This document shows positions 1 through 10,476 of a stretch of DNA of 64,000 nt, piece by piece (within the stretch, counting starts at the first letter, position 1; each line of letters opens with the position of its first letter). The position numbers were made by a program, and so were the translations under genes. The notes beneath the pieces were generated by a model. The model was not told where the DNA came from and ran no database searches. It worked only from the letters and a program-made list of their open reading frames with translations. Where the stretch lies: NCBI RefSeq assembly GCF_020524285.1, contig NZ_JAIVKX010000004.1:248001-312000 (forward strand), in the 5' to 3' direction. Origin of the DNA: Alloyangia pacifica (GTDB taxonomy: Bacteria > Pseudomonadota > Alphaproteobacteria > Rhodobacterales > Rhodobacteraceae).

Positions 1-15
1 TGATCTCTGGTCTAA

Positions 16-378
16 ATGGATCGCATTTCGCTTCTCACCCTCGCCCTCGTCCTCGGTCTCGCCACGCTGGTCACCGCGCTCACCGTGGGCCCGCGGCTGC
101 CGCTCGCGGATGCCCTGATGAATGACAAGCTGCAGCACGCGCTCGGCTTCGGCGCGATCATCGCGCCCGCCGCCTTCCTGCGTCCGCGCTGGCTCTGGGT
201 GCTCGCCCCGGCGGCGATCGCCTTCGGCGGGATGGTCGAGGTCGTCCAGGCCTATGTCGGGCGTGATGCGGAGCTGAGCGATTGGGCCGCCGATATCGTC
301 GGTGTCATGGCTGCCTCGACGCTGGCGATCCTGCTGCGCGGCCAGTTGCACCGGCGCGGACTGCTGCGCGGCCTCTGA
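16..378 (+). CDS. VanZ-like family membrane protein
   Basis: A 120-residue protein with about four hydrophobic segments, including residues 5-25, 45-65 and 95-110. A VanZ-type pattern is visible: the segment NDKLQHALGF near residue 36, then EVVQAY near 75 and the SDWAADIVG stretch near 88-96. VanZ-like proteins are small integral membrane proteins; some confer low-level teicoplanin resistance, but most have no known substrate. It begins only 15 bases into the window, so its promoter cannot be seen, and it converges on the glycosyltransferase gene. The family call is good; the function is unknown. Confidence 0.85.
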   Translation: MDRISLLTLALVLGLATLVTALTVGPRLPLADALMNDKLQHALGFGAIIAPAAFLRPRWLWVLAPAAIAFGGMVEVVQAYVGRDAELSDWAADIVGVMAASTLAILLRGQLHRRGLLRGL

Positions 379-390
379 TCCGGGGCTCCT

Positions 391-1170
391 TCAGCGCGCT
401 GCCTCGAAGCCCTCGAACAAAGTGCAGTAGTGAGCGTAGGCCGCCGGATCGAGCCGCCAGAGATTGCGGTACTGAGGCATGAACCCCGCGCCGCCCCCGG
501 CCTCCAGCGCGCGGATGTTCTCGGGCTTCGGCCCGTGGAAGTGCACGATGGAGACATCCCGACCGATGCCCCAGTAGGGCTTCCAGTTCATCCCGTGCGG
601 CAGCCGCGCATGCCGCCAGCGGAAGACGCTGTTGTAGCTCACCTGGTCGTGCCCCGGCGGCGACCAGGGCTCGCGGAAGCGGCGCGCGACCGAGGCGGCG
701 AAGGGCTCGGCCAGCGCCCGCAGCTTTGGCACGTTCATCACCAGCACCCCGCTGTTGAAATGCGGGTAGCGCCAGCGGTAGCGCTCGGGCGCGGCGGCGA
801 GCGGCTTGCTCAGGCGCGGCGGTGTCGGGTGGGCGAGGAACATCACGTCGACATCGGTGTAGAGAACAAAGTCGTCCTCCTGCTCGAGCGCGGGAATGTC
901 GAGGCGCAGCCAATGTCCCGAGAAGGTGTCATAGGCCTCGCCATAGGCGCGGCGCAGCAGCGGCTCGAGCGAGCTGCGGTGCCCGATGACCTCGACGCCA
1001 AGCGCGCGCAGCCGCGCCACATGCGCCTCGGAGGCGCCGTTATAGAGGCAGATCGGGCGCAGCCGGGTCTTCGCGAGACAGGAGGCCACGGCGACCCGCA
1101 CCTGCACCAACACCTGCTCGAAGCCCTTTTCGTTCAGGCAGAAATACCACTTGCGAAGTTCCGTCGTCAT
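391..1170 (-). CDS. GT8-like glycosyltransferase
   Basis: A 259-residue protein with a GT-A style fold signature. The metal-binding DVD triad sits at about residues 106-108 after a hydrophobic strand, FNSGVLVMN follows near 145, and HFHGPKP near the C-terminus matches the second metal-binding histidine segment of glycogenin/LgtC-type family 8 enzymes. Such enzymes transfer sugars from nucleotide sugars. I chose the ATG at 1170 over one seven codons upstream because the conserved part begins there. It stands alone with no polysaccharide genes around it, so the acceptor is unknown. Confidence 0.8.
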   Translation of the reverse strand: MTTELRKWYFCLNEKGFEQVLVQVRVAVASCLAKTRLRPICLYNGASEAHVARLRALGVEVIGHRSSLEPLLRRAYGEAYDTFSGHWLRLDIPALEQEDDFVLYTDVDVMFLAHPTPPRLSKPLAAAPERYRWRYPHFNSGVLVMNVPKLRALAEPFAASVARRFREPWSPPGHDQVSYNSVFRWRHARLPHGMNWKPYWGIGRDVSIVHFHGPKPENIRALEAGGGAGFMPQYRNLWRLDPAAYAHYCTLFEGFEAAR

Positions 1171-1371
1171 TCCGCCCACGCGTCCAGTCACCTAGGGCGC
1201 CGTTAAAGGCCATGCCCGGGCGGCCATCAACCCAATTCCCCGCAGATTCCCCGCAGCGCGCCAGGATTGCCCGCACATCCGGCAACCGCGCCACGCCGCC
1301 CTTCCGCCAAGGCGCCGCCGCCTTGACCCTGCCCCGCGCATGTCTGATACCTGCGCGCAAAGGACGAACCC

Positions 1372-2187
1372 ATGACCACTCCCCTGATCACCGACAGCCA
1401 CTGTCACCTCGACTTCCCCGATTTCGACGAAGAGCGCCCCGAGATCATCGCCCGCGCGCTCGAGGCCGGGGTGCATCGCATGGTCACCATCTGCACCCGC
1501 CTGCGCAACGAGCCGCAGGTGCGCGCCATCGCCGAGGCGAACGAGCCGGTGTTCTACGCCGCCGGCACCCACCCGATGAGCGCCGCCGAAGAGCCCCTGG
1601 CCTCGGTCGACGAGCTGGTGGCGCTGGCGCAGCACCCGAAGTTCGTCGGCATCGGCGAGACCGGGCTCGACTACCACTACACCGCCGAGAGCGCCGAGGT
1701 TCAGAAGGTCTCGCTGGGCATCCACATCGAGGCGGCGCAGGAAACCGGCCTGCCGCTGATCATCCATGCCCGCGCCGCCGATGACGACATGGCCCGCATC
1801 CTCTCCGAGGCCCACGCGCGCAAGCCCTACGCCTGCGTCATGCATTGCTTCAGCTCCTCGCCCGAGCTGGCGCGTGCGGCGCTGGACTGCGGCTTCTACA
1901 TGTCGATGTCCGGCATCGCCGCCTTCCCCAAGTCGAAGGACCTGCGCGAGATCTTCGCCGCCGCTCCGCTCGAGCGCATCCTGGTGGAAACTGACAGCCC
2001 CTACCTCGCGCCGCCGCCCTACCGCGGCAAGCGCAACGAGCCGGGCTACACGGTGCACACCGCCAAGGTCGGCGCCGAGGCGTTCGGCCTCAGCTACGAA
2101 GATTTCGCCGCGGCCACCGAGGCCAACTTCGAGCGTCTCTTCGCCAAGGCCGCCGCCTGGTCCCCGGCGCGGAGCACCGCCGAATGA
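1372..2187 (+). CDS. TatD family metal-dependent hydrolase
   Basis: A 271-residue TatD-family protein. The HxH metal site appears as SHCHLD at residues 9-14, the glutamate ligand in GETGLDYH near 101-108, the His of IIHAR near 130, and the last ligand in ETDSPYLAP near 205. TatD proteins are two-metal hydrolases with 3'-5' DNase activity and roles in DNA repair; some members act on D-aminoacyl-tRNA. The length is typical for the family. It overlaps the next gene by four bases (ATGA), so the two are probably translationally coupled. Confidence 0.95.
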   Translation: MTTPLITDSHCHLDFPDFDEERPEIIARALEAGVHRMVTICTRLRNEPQVRAIAEANEPVFYAAGTHPMSAAEEPLASVDELVALAQHPKFVGIGETGLDYHYTAESAEVQKVSLGIHIEAAQETGLPLIIHARAADDDMARILSEAHARKPYACVMHCFSSSPELARAALDCGFYMSMSGIAAFPKSKDLREIFAAAPLERILVETDSPYLAPPPYRGKRNEPGYTVHTAKVGAEAFGLSYEDFAAATEANFERLFAKAAAWSPARSTAE

Positions 2188-2984
2188 ACGGCGAGCTGCG
2201 CTTCACCATTCTCGGCTGCGGCTCCTCTGGCGGCGTGCCGCGGCTTGGCGGAAAATGGGGCGATTGCGATCCCGCGAACCCGAAGAACACCCGCCGCCGC
2301 TGTTCGATGCTGGTCGAGCGCGAGGGGTCCGACGGCACCACCCGCGTGCTGATCGACACCTCGCCCGACATGCGCGCACAGCTGCTCGACGCGGGCATCG
2401 GCCATCTCGACGCGGCGGTCTGGACCCACGGCCATGCCGACCACACCAACGGGCTCGACGACCTGCGCCAGATCGTCTTCAACCGCGGCTCGCGCCTGCC
2501 GGTCTGGGCCGACGCCGACACGCAGAACGACCTGATCTCGCGTTTCGGCTATGCCTTCGTGCAGCCCGAGGGCAGCCCCTACCCGCCGATCTTCGACCTG
2601 CATGCGATCCAGGGGCCCTTCACCATCGAGGGCGCCGGCGGCGCCATCGAGCTGACCCCGATCAAGGTCGACCACGGCAGCATCGACGCGCTCGGCTTCC
2701 GCATCGGCGGCCTCGTCTATATGCCCGACGTGGTGCGCATCCCCGAGGAGGCCTGGAGCCAGCTTCAGGATCTGGATTGCTTCATCGTCGACGCGCTGCG
2801 CCGCACGCCGCATCCGACCCATGCGCATCTCGACCTGGCGCTGGACTGGATCGCCCGGGCGCAGCCGCGCGAGGCGGTGCTGACCAACATGCACATCGAC
2901 CTCGACTACGAGACGCTGGCGGCGGAAACCGCCGATCACATCCACCCGGCCTACGACGGGATGGTCCTGCGTTATGCGCTCTGA
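2184..2984 (+). CDS. MBL-fold metallo-hydrolase (PhnP-like)
   Basis: A 266-residue metallo-beta-lactamase-fold protein. It opens with the LGCGSSGGVP segment of PhnP/RNase Z-type proteins, followed by a Cys-rich stretch near residues 27-40 and the HGHADH motif near 80-85. Later metal ligands are likely in the VDHGS segment near 160. PhnP cleaves cyclic phosphodiesters, but no phn genes lie nearby, so the substrate here is unknown. It overlaps tatD by four bases and is probably co-transcribed with it. Confidence 0.92.
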   Translation: MNGELRFTILGCGSSGGVPRLGGKWGDCDPANPKNTRRRCSMLVEREGSDGTTRVLIDTSPDMRAQLLDAGIGHLDAAVWTHGHADHTNGLDDLRQIVFNRGSRLPVWADADTQNDLISRFGYAFVQPEGSPYPPIFDLHAIQGPFTIEGAGGAIELTPIKVDHGSIDALGFRIGGLVYMPDVVRIPEEAWSQLQDLDCFIVDALRRTPHPTHAHLDLALDWIARAQPREAVLTNMHIDLDYETLAAETADHIHPAYDGMVLRYAL

Positions 2985-3103
2985 GGAGAAGCGCCGCGCA
3001 GACCTCCCGGGCCGCTGCCCGCCGCAAGGCCCCACGCCGCAATCCCTGACCCACCGCCGGAGCCCGCAGGCGCCCCGGCGCGCGCATTGAAAGCTCCTCT
3101 CCC

Positions 3104-4033
3104 ATGCAGGCCCTTCTCGACGTCATCCTCCCGGTCTTCATCGTCATCGGCGCGGGCTACCTCGCCAGCTGGCGCAAGCTGCTGACCGACAATGCGATCG
3201 ACGGGCTGATGGGCTTTACCCAGACCATCGCCGTGCCCTGCCTGCTGTTCCGCGCCATGTGGCAGCTCGATCTCGGCGAGTACTTCCGCTTCGACCTGCT
3301 GTTCTCCTTCTACGCCGGGGCGATCACCTGCTTCTTCGTGGCGCTGCTCGGCGCGCGCTTCATCTTCGGCCGCGACTGGGAAGACAGCGTGGTGATCGGC
3401 TTCTGCGGGCTGTTCTCCAACTCGCTGCTGATCGGCCTGCCGATCACCGAGCAGGCCTATGGCGAGGCCGCGCTGAACGGCAACTACGCGATCATCGCGA
3501 TGCACTCGCCGCTCTGCTACGCCATCGGCATCACCGCGATGGAGATCGCCCGCGCCCGCGGCACCGAACTGCGCCGCCTGCCGATCACCATCACCCGCTC
3601 GCTGTTTCGCACGCCGATGGTCATCGGCATCTCGATCGGCATCGTGTTCAACCTGCTGAACGTCGAGCTGCCGCATCCGGTGACCGAGGCGCTGGGGCTG
3701 ATCACCCGCACCGCCCTGCCCTGCGCGCTCTTCGCACTCGGCGGCGTGCTCTTTCGCTACCGCCCCGAGGGCGACCTGCGTACGATCCTCTTCGTGTGCG
3801 CGCTCTCGCTCGGGCTGCACCCGCTGATCACCTACACGCTCGGCACCGCCTTCGCCCTGCCCACCGACGCCTTCCGCTCGGCGGTGGTCACCGCCTCGGT
3901 GGCGCCGGGGGTGAACGCCTATGTCTTCGCCAACCTCTACGGGCGCGCCAAGCGCGTCGCCGCCTCCTCGGTGCTTCTGGCCACCGGCATGTGCATCGTC
4001 ACCACCTGGGCCTGGCTGCACCTGCTGCCCTGA
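3104..4033 (+). CDS. AEC family transporter
   Basis: A 309-residue protein of about ten membrane segments matching the auxin efflux carrier / malate permease (AEC) family. It has two five-segment halves, with conserved features such as FVIGAGYLASW near residue 15, NSLLIGLPI near 109 and the ASVAPGVNAYVFA segment near 268. AEC members move dicarboxylates or other small acids across the inner membrane; the substrate cannot be read from sequence. It sits 119 bases after the MBL hydrolase, so co-transcription is possible but not certain. Confidence 0.92.
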   Translation: MQALLDVILPVFIVIGAGYLASWRKLLTDNAIDGLMGFTQTIAVPCLLFRAMWQLDLGEYFRFDLLFSFYAGAITCFFVALLGARFIFGRDWEDSVVIGFCGLFSNSLLIGLPITEQAYGEAALNGNYAIIAMHSPLCYAIGITAMEIARARGTELRRLPITITRSLFRTPMVIGISIGIVFNLLNVELPHPVTEALGLITRTALPCALFALGGVLFRYRPEGDLRTILFVCALSLGLHPLITYTLGTAFALPTDAFRSAVVTASVAPGVNAYVFANLYGRAKRVAASSVLLATGMCIVTTWAWLHLLP

Positions 4034-4337
4034 CGGCTCGCACCGCCCCCGGCTTCTTCTCTTTCAAAATACGCCGGGGGTGAATTGGCCGCAGGCCAAG
4101 AGGGGGCCGAGCCCCCGGCCACGTCGCCGACCTCTGCAACGGAACGGGCCGTATTCCAATGCCACGCTGCGGGCACCGTTTCCCGGCAGGGGCTGCGCAT
4201 ATCGGTAAAGCCAGCCCCTGCCGCAGAGGAATTCTTTTCCGCAAGCCCTCGCCAATCCCCAATTTGATGGTTCCCACCGCCGCCGCGCGGATCTATACGG
4301 AGCCCGTTTGAACCGCCGGCAAAAGGACAGGTGAGCA
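4034..4337. other. Intergenic region before purA
   Basis: This 304-base gap holds one copy of the intergenic repeat family at its left end. The rest is leader for purA. I found no convincing hairpin with a T-run, no riboswitch I recognise and no coding sequence that looks real. Confidence 0.5.
4050..4112 (-). repeat. Intergenic repeat copy (reverse orientation)
   Basis: On the minus strand this reads CCCCCGGCGTATTTTGAAAG and continues into AGAAGAAGCC. It is flanked by a small G-rich/C-rich inverted arrangement (gagggggcc/gccccc side). The core matches the copy at 15100-15124 apart from one base. It lies just 3' of the AEC carrier gene. Confidence 0.7.
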
Positions 4338-5633
<1,296 letters not shown>

Positions 5634-5640
5634 GCCCGGT

Positions 5641-5874
5641 ATGGCCCTCAGCTACAAATCCCGCCGCCGCTGGTCGCTGGTGATCCTGCTGGTGGGCCTG
5701 CCGCTCTACATCGTCGCGGCGGTGAGCGTGGTGAACGCGCTCGGCCGCCCGCCGATCTGGCTGGAGTTTCTGGTCTACGTCTTCCTCGGGTTCCTCTGGA
5801 TGCTGCCCTTCAAGTTCGTCTTCAAGGGTGTCGGCAAGGAAGACCCGGAGGCGGAGCCGCCGCGCGAAGACTGA
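5641..5874 (+). CDS. DUF2842 domain-containing membrane protein
   Basis: A 77-residue protein with two membrane helices (about residues 11-33 and 40-62), a basic N-terminus and a charged C-terminal tail. It matches the DUF2842 family, small alphaproteobacterial membrane proteins often found next to purA. The start is seven bases after the purA stop, indicating one transcript. Its function is unknown. Confidence 0.9.
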   Translation: MALSYKSRRRWSLVILLVGLPLYIVAAVSVVNALGRPPIWLEFLVYVFLGFLWMLPFKFVFKGVGKEDPEAEPPRED

Positions 5875-5910
5875 AGCTCGCGCCAGAAGGTGCCTATTTG
5901 ACGAACAATG

Positions 5911-5945
5911 AAAGGGCGCGGCCACCGAGGCCGCGCCCTTTTTTG
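5911..5945 (+). terminator. Terminator after purA-DUF2842
   Basis: A perfect 13-bp stem (AAAGGGCGCGGCC with its complement) around a five-base loop runs straight into a T-run. It is a textbook intrinsic terminator for the plus-strand purA transcript. Confidence 0.93.
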
Positions 5946-6131
5946 CCTATCAGTTCACGCAACGGGAGCCGGGTAAGCGCCTGCCCGTGGGGTGGCGCAC
6001 TGCCACTCGGCATCGGCATTCTATCTTTGCCAGCTCCGCATGAACTTCGAGCACTGCGCAAGGGTGACTAAGCGCCAGCCCGCGCTCGCCCAGCGGCGTC
6101 GCCTTGCTTCCGGGCGAGCGAAATCCCAACG

Positions 6132-6160
6132 AAAAAGGGCGCCGAAACCGGCGCCCTTTC
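6132..6160 (-). terminator. Terminator after the MHS transporter gene
   Basis: The stem AAAGGGCGCCG/CGGCGCCCTTT has a four-base loop and a T-run in the minus-strand direction. It lies 23 bases past the stop of the transporter gene. Together with the purA terminator it accounts for most of the 308-base gap between these convergent genes; nothing else stands out there. Confidence 0.9.
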
Positions 6161-6182
6161 CCAAACTTTCAGGCGATCCGCC

Positions 6183-7484
6183 TCAGACCTTGCCCTTGCC
6201 GCTGGCGAAGATGCACAGCAGGGTGATCGCCGCGGCGAAGAGCACGTAGTACCCCACGTAGGCCAGCCCGTAGTTGCTCTGCAGCCAGGTCGCGATATAG
6301 GGCGCGAGCGAGGCGCCGAAGATGCCGGCGAAGTTGAAGGTGATCGACGAGCCGGTGTAGCGCACGCGGGTCGGGAAAGGCGCCGCCAGCGCGGTGCCGA
6401 TCAGACCGTAGGTCATGCCCATCAGCGCCATGCCCAGCGTCACGAAGCCCATGATCCGCATCTCGTTCTCGACCATCAGCACCGGCACGAGGAAGCTGAA
6501 CACGCCGATCAGGATGGTGGTCAGCGTCAGGATCTCTCGGCGGCCGAAGCGCTCGGCCAGCTTGCCGGCCAGCGGGATGAAGGCGCCGAAGACCACCGAG
6601 CCCCAGATCTGGATCGCCAGCGCGTCGGTGAAGGGGATCTTCACGACCTTGACGTTGTAGCTCAGCAGGTACGCCGTGCAGATGTAGAAGAGCACGAAGG
6701 TCGCCAGCGCCACGAAGGTGCCGAGCACGATCGAGACCTTGTGGTTCTTGAACAGCTCGACCGCGGGCACGGCGACACGCTCTTCGTTGTCGATGGCCTT
6801 CTGGAAGTCCGGCGTCTCTGTGATCGACAGGCGCACCCAGAGGCCGACGGCGATCAGCAGCAGCGACGAGATGAAGGGAATCCGCCAGCCCCAGCTCAGG
6901 AGCGCCTCTTCGCTCATGAAGTGCAGCAGGATCCAGAACAGGCCCGACGAAAGGAACAGGCCCAGCGGCGCGCCGAGCTGCGGGAACATGCCGTACCAGT
7001 TCTTCTTGCCCTCGGGCGCGTTCTCGGTGGCCATGAGCACCGCCCCGCCCCATTCGCCACCAAGACCGAAGCCCTGGCCGAAGCGGCAGAGCGCCAGCAG
7101 CAGAGGCGCGATCACGCCGATGCTCTCGTAGCTCGGCAGGAAGCCGATCACCACGGTCGAGATGCCCATGGTCAGCAGCGCCGCGACCAGCGTCGCCTTG
7201 CGGCCGATGCGGTCGCCGAAGTGCCCGAAGACCAGCGCGCCGAAGGGGCGCGCGAAGAAGGCGATGGAGAAGGTGGCGAAGCTCGCCAGCAGCGCGGTCA
7301 TCGGATCGCTGTTGGGGAAGAACAGCGTCGGGAAGACCAGCACGGCGGCGGTCGCATAGACGTAGAAGTCAAAGAATTCGATGGTGGTGCCGACGAGGCT
7401 CGCCGTCAGGACCTTGGCCGGGGAGTTCAGTGCCGGCGTGGCCCCGGCGCGCGGCGCGTCATAGGCTGCGTCTGAGAGGGACAT
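6183..7484 (-). CDS. MFS transporter, metabolite:H+ symporter (MHS) type
   Basis: A 433-residue, 12-segment major facilitator protein. The MHS pattern is clear: TIEFFDFYVY near residue 33, RPFGALVFGHFGDRIGRK near 78-95 (the loop 2-3 signature), and GFGLGGEWGGAVLMATE near 140. MHS members move ligands such as alpha-ketoglutarate, shikimate or proline/betaine with protons. The substrate is not readable here, and no catabolic gene adjoins it. It is a single-gene transcript with its own terminator and an inverted repeat in its leader. Confidence 0.93.
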   Translation of the reverse strand: MSLSDAAYDAPRAGATPALNSPAKVLTASLVGTTIEFFDFYVYATAAVLVFPTLFFPNSDPMTALLASFATFSIAFFARPFGALVFGHFGDRIGRKATLVAALLTMGISTVVIGFLPSYESIGVIAPLLLALCRFGQGFGLGGEWGGAVLMATENAPEGKKNWYGMFPQLGAPLGLFLSSGLFWILLHFMSEEALLSWGWRIPFISSLLLIAVGLWVRLSITETPDFQKAIDNEERVAVPAVELFKNHKVSIVLGTFVALATFVLFYICTAYLLSYNVKVVKIPFTDALAIQIWGSVVFGAFIPLAGKLAERFGRREILTLTTILIGVFSFLVPVLMVENEMRIMGFVTLGMALMGMTYGLIGTALAAPFPTRVRYTGSSITFNFAGIFGASLAPYIATWLQSNYGLAYVGYYVLFAAAITLLCIFASGKGKV

Positions 7485-7508
7485 TTTATTTCGTCTTTCA
7501 TTGCGTCA

Positions 7509-7524
7509 GGAACAGCTTTGTTCC
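7509..7524 (-). promoter_or_regulatory. Inverted repeat in the MHS transporter leader
   Basis: GGAACA and TGTTCC are separated by four bases, starting 25 bases upstream of the transporter start codon. This could be an operator or a short RNA hairpin. No adjacent regulator is available to assign to it. Confidence 0.35.
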
Positions 7525-7774
7525 GAGATGGGATCGGTTAACGCAATCAGCAGGCGGGTGTAACCCGAGTGCCCGACTGTTTTCGTCAGCCCCGCCATGC
7601 GCTTGGCGCATAGCAAGGACGCCGAACCCGCCAAAACCGGAGGTTTTGGCCGCAAACATCGCGAATTATTCCCCTAGGTCAGCCGGTTGGCGGCACAGCC
7701 AAGCGGCACGCAACAAAATTACCGGGAACTTCCGCGCTCGCGCGGTGCCTCTACACCATCGCAGCGCGGCGCCT

Positions 7775-8377
7775 TCAGTCCTTGTCGGCCTCGAGCGCGT
7801 AGCGCTTGAACAGCCCGCCCTGCGTCATGAAGAAGACGAAGACCGCCGCGGTGAGGCCGAAGGTCTTGAAGTAGACCCAGCTCTCGGTGCTCATCGTGCG
7901 CCAGACGATCTCATTGAGCACCGCCAGGCCGAAGAAGAAGGCGCAGATACGCTTGGTGAGGATCATCCAGCCCTCTTCCTGCAACGGCATCAGCCCCTCC
8001 ATCACCTTGCGCAGGTAGCTTTCGCCGCGCAGGATCCCGGCGAGCAGCGCGAAACCGAAGAGCAGGTAGATCAGCGTCGGCTTCATCTTGAAGAAGCGCT
8101 CGTCGTTGAGCCAGACCGAGAGCCCGCCGAAGACCACGATCAGCACCGCGGTGACCACCTGCATCGCCGAAAGATGCCCGGTCAGCTTCCACAGCAGCCC
8201 GGTGCAGAGCAGCATCAGCGGGATGAACCCGGCGGTGACCACGACAAAGCCCTGATACTCGCGCCCGCCGATCATGTAGGTGTTGTCCTTCAGCAGCAGG
8301 TAGGCCGCGAAGAAGGCCAGCACCGGCCCGAATTCGAGCGCCGACTTGAGGAAGGGGTTGATCTGCTTCGTGGCCAT
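7775..8377 (-). CDS. yciB: Inner membrane septation protein YciB/IspZ
   Basis: A 200-residue polytopic inner-membrane protein of the IspZ/YciB family, with about five to six helices and the conserved LEFGPVLAFF segment near residue 15 and NEIVWR near 150. In enterobacteria YciB affects cell elongation, division and envelope integrity. The position close to ftsY is typical of this bacterial group. It diverges from the MgtC gene with about 108 bases between start codons. Confidence 0.94.
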   Translation of the reverse strand: MATKQINPFLKSALEFGPVLAFFAAYLLLKDNTYMIGGREYQGFVVVTAGFIPLMLLCTGLLWKLTGHLSAMQVVTAVLIVVFGGLSVWLNDERFFKMKPTLIYLLFGFALLAGILRGESYLRKVMEGLMPLQEEGWMILTKRICAFFFGLAVLNEIVWRTMSTESWVYFKTFGLTAAVFVFFMTQGGLFKRYALEADKD

Positions 8378-8485
8378 GCGGGTCTCCTTGTGCGAGAGCA
8401 GAGATAACCTCGCGGCGACGGCTTCTCAATGGCGGAACTGCCCCGCCCGCCGTCTCGTTGATCACGGACCAGCGGAGGAGACGTG

Positions 8486-8974
8486 ATGATCGAGGACATG
8501 CTGAACGAATTCCGGGGCACCTTCTCGGTGATCGCCCCGGCAAGCGCCTTTGCCCGGCTGCTCGCGGCCATCGTGCTGGCGGGGCTGATCGGGCTCGAAC
8601 GCGAACGGCGCGGCAAGCCCGCCGGCCTGCGCACCCATATCCTCGTGTCGGTCGCCGCCTGCCTCTTCGTGCTGCTGGGCCTCGAACTCGCCGCCATGGA
8701 CTTCGGTGGCTCGGACGAGCAGCGCAACGATCCGCTGCGGATGATCGAGGCGGTGACCGCCGGTGTCGCCTTTCTTGCCGCCGGGCTGATCTTCACCTCG
8801 GGCGGCAAGGTCCGCAATATCACCACAGGCGCCTCGCTCTGGCTCGCGGGCGCCGTGGGACTGGGCTGCGGCGCGGGGCAGATGCCGCTCGCCGCCATGA
8901 CAACGGTGATCGTGCTCGTGGTGCTGACGCTGCTGCGCTTAGTCGAGAACAGGATGGGCTGGAGCGAGGAGTAA
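8486..8974 (+). CDS. MgtC/SapB family membrane protein
   Basis: A 162-residue protein with four hydrophobic segments and the MgtC N-terminal-domain signature: GLIGLERERRGKPAGLRTH near residues 35-53 and FLAAGLIF near 98. MgtC relatives lower ATP-synthase activity or support growth in low magnesium and inside hosts. This copy lacks the C-terminal ACT-like domain of Salmonella MgtC. I chose ATG 8486 over GTG 8483 because the GGAGGAG ribosome site at 8474-8480 leaves too little spacing for the GTG. It is convergent with ftsY. Confidence 0.9.
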   Translation: MIEDMLNEFRGTFSVIAPASAFARLLAAIVLAGLIGLERERRGKPAGLRTHILVSVAACLFVLLGLELAAMDFGGSDEQRNDPLRMIEAVTAGVAFLAAGLIFTSGGKVRNITTGASLWLAGAVGLGCGAGQMPLAAMTTVIVLVVLTLLRLVENRMGWSEE

Positions 8975-8992
8975 CCCCCGCCCCTCCCGGGT

Positions 8993-10378
8993 TCAGCCCT
9001 TCTCGAGACCGGTCAGCGCCGCCGCGAACTCCTCGGGATCGAAGGGCTGCAGGTCATCGATCTGCTCGCCGACGCCGATGGCGTGGATCGGCAGGCCGAA
9101 CTTGTCGGCCAGCGCCACCAGCACGCCGCCGCGCGCGGTGCCGTCGAGCTTGGTCATCACCAGACCCGAGACATCCGCCACCTGCTGGAAGATCTCCACC
9201 TGCCGCAGCGCGTTCTGCCCGGTGGTCGCGTCCAGCACCAGCAGCGTGTTGTGCGGCGCGTCAGGGTCCTTCTTGCGGATCACGCGGACGATCTTGGCCA
9301 GTTCCTCCATCAGGTCCGCGCGGTTCTGCAGGCGCCCGGCGGTGTCGATCATCAGAAGGTCCGCCCCCTCGGCCTGCGCCTTGGTCATCGCGTCGAAGGC
9401 GAGGCTCGCGGGGTCAGAGCCCTCGGGCGCGGTCAGCACCGGCACCCCGGCGCGGTCGCCCCAGATCTGCAGCTGCTCGACGGCGGCGGCGCGGAAGGTG
9501 TCCCCGGCGGCGATCACCACCGATTTGCCCGCGGCGCGGAACTGGCTGGCGAGCTTGCCGATGGTCGTGGTCTTGCCCGAGCCGTTGACGCCCACCACAA
9601 GCACCACCTGCGGCTTCTTGGCATAGAGCGGCAGCGGCTTGGCGACCGGGTCCATGATGCGCGCCACCTCGGCCGAGAGCAGCTGCTTGATCTCCTGCGT
9701 CGAGACGCGCTTGCCATAGCGCCCCTCGGCGATGTTCGAGGTGACCCGCAGCGCGGTATCCACGCCCATGTCGGACTGGATGAGCAGCTCCTCGAGGCTC
9801 TCGATCATCTCGTCGTCGAGCGCGCGGCGCACCACCGGCGCGGCCGGCTGGCCCTTGCCGAAGAGCCGACCGATGAGACCGCCGCCGCGCGGCTGCTGCG
9901 GGACCTCCGGATCCTGCACCGGCTCCGGGATCTCCAGCGGCGCGGGCATCGGCGACGGGTCCGCGGGCGGCATCACCGGCGCCTCCTGCGGCGCGGGCTG
10001 CGGATCGGCGGGCGGCGGCGCCTGCGGTGTTTCCGGTGCGGGCTGCGGGTCCGGCTCGGGCAGCGGCGGCGCTTCGGGCTCCGGTGCGGGCGGTGTCTCC
10101 TGCGGCGGCGCCGGGGGCACTTCCTCCGGCACGGGCGGGGTCTCCGGCGCGGGTGCGGGCGGCGTCTCGGGGGCCGGCGGCGGCACGTCCGGGCCGGGGG
10201 TTTCCGGCGCCGGGGGCTCGGCGGGAGGCTGCGCCGGGGTCTGCGGCTCCTCGGGCGTTTCGGGAGCCGGTGCGGCGGCATCTTCCGTGCCGCCCTCCTG
10301 GACGATCGCGTCCAGCCCTTCCTCGAGCTTCGAGGAGGATTTGAAAAGCTTGCTCTTGAGCTTGCCGAAGAAGGACAT
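8993..10378 (-). CDS. ftsY: Signal recognition particle receptor FtsY
   Basis: A 461-residue SRP receptor GTPase that docks ribosome-SRP complexes at the membrane. The NG domain occupies roughly the last 290 residues: Walker [11 protein letters not shown], the DTAGR G3 motif and [10 protein letters not shown] are all present. Between residues about 35 and 160 lies a long Pro/Glu/Ala-rich A domain built of loosely repeated PAPETP-type units. I chose ATG 10378 (MSFFGKLK) over one ten codons upstream because this basic amphipathic opening is typical of FtsY. Confidence 0.96.
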   Translation of the reverse strand: MSFFGKLKSKLFKSSSKLEEGLDAIVQEGGTEDAAAPAPETPEEPQTPAQPPAEPPAPETPGPDVPPPAPETPPAPAPETPPVPEEVPPAPPQETPPAPEPEAPPLPEPDPQPAPETPQAPPPADPQPAPQEAPVMPPADPSPMPAPLEIPEPVQDPEVPQQPRGGGLIGRLFGKGQPAAPVVRRALDDEMIESLEELLIQSDMGVDTALRVTSNIAEGRYGKRVSTQEIKQLLSAEVARIMDPVAKPLPLYAKKPQVVLVVGVNGSGKTTTIGKLASQFRAAGKSVVIAAGDTFRAAAVEQLQIWGDRAGVPVLTAPEGSDPASLAFDAMTKAQAEGADLLMIDTAGRLQNRADLMEELAKIVRVIRKKDPDAPHNTLLVLDATTGQNALRQVEIFQQVADVSGLVMTKLDGTARGGVLVALADKFGLPIHAIGVGEQIDDLQPFDPEEFAAALTGLEKG

Positions 10379-10476
10379 GGCTGGACCTCTCTCTGCCTTT
10401 GCTTCCACCTAATACGCGCCGCGCGCGGATAAAAGTGTGAGTTGACCTTTCCGCGTCGCGCGGCCTTCATGGGGCC

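Noticed and set aside
5992-6249. An 85-codon plus-strand frame between purA and the MHS gene
   Set aside because: It reads through the MHS terminator and into the 3' end of that gene, with a low-information Arg/Lys product.
9083-10432. Long plus-strand reading frames opposite ftsY
   Set aside because: They are mirror frames of the GC-rich ftsY gene; their products are Arg/Gly-rich with no motif, while the minus strand carries complete GTPase motifs.
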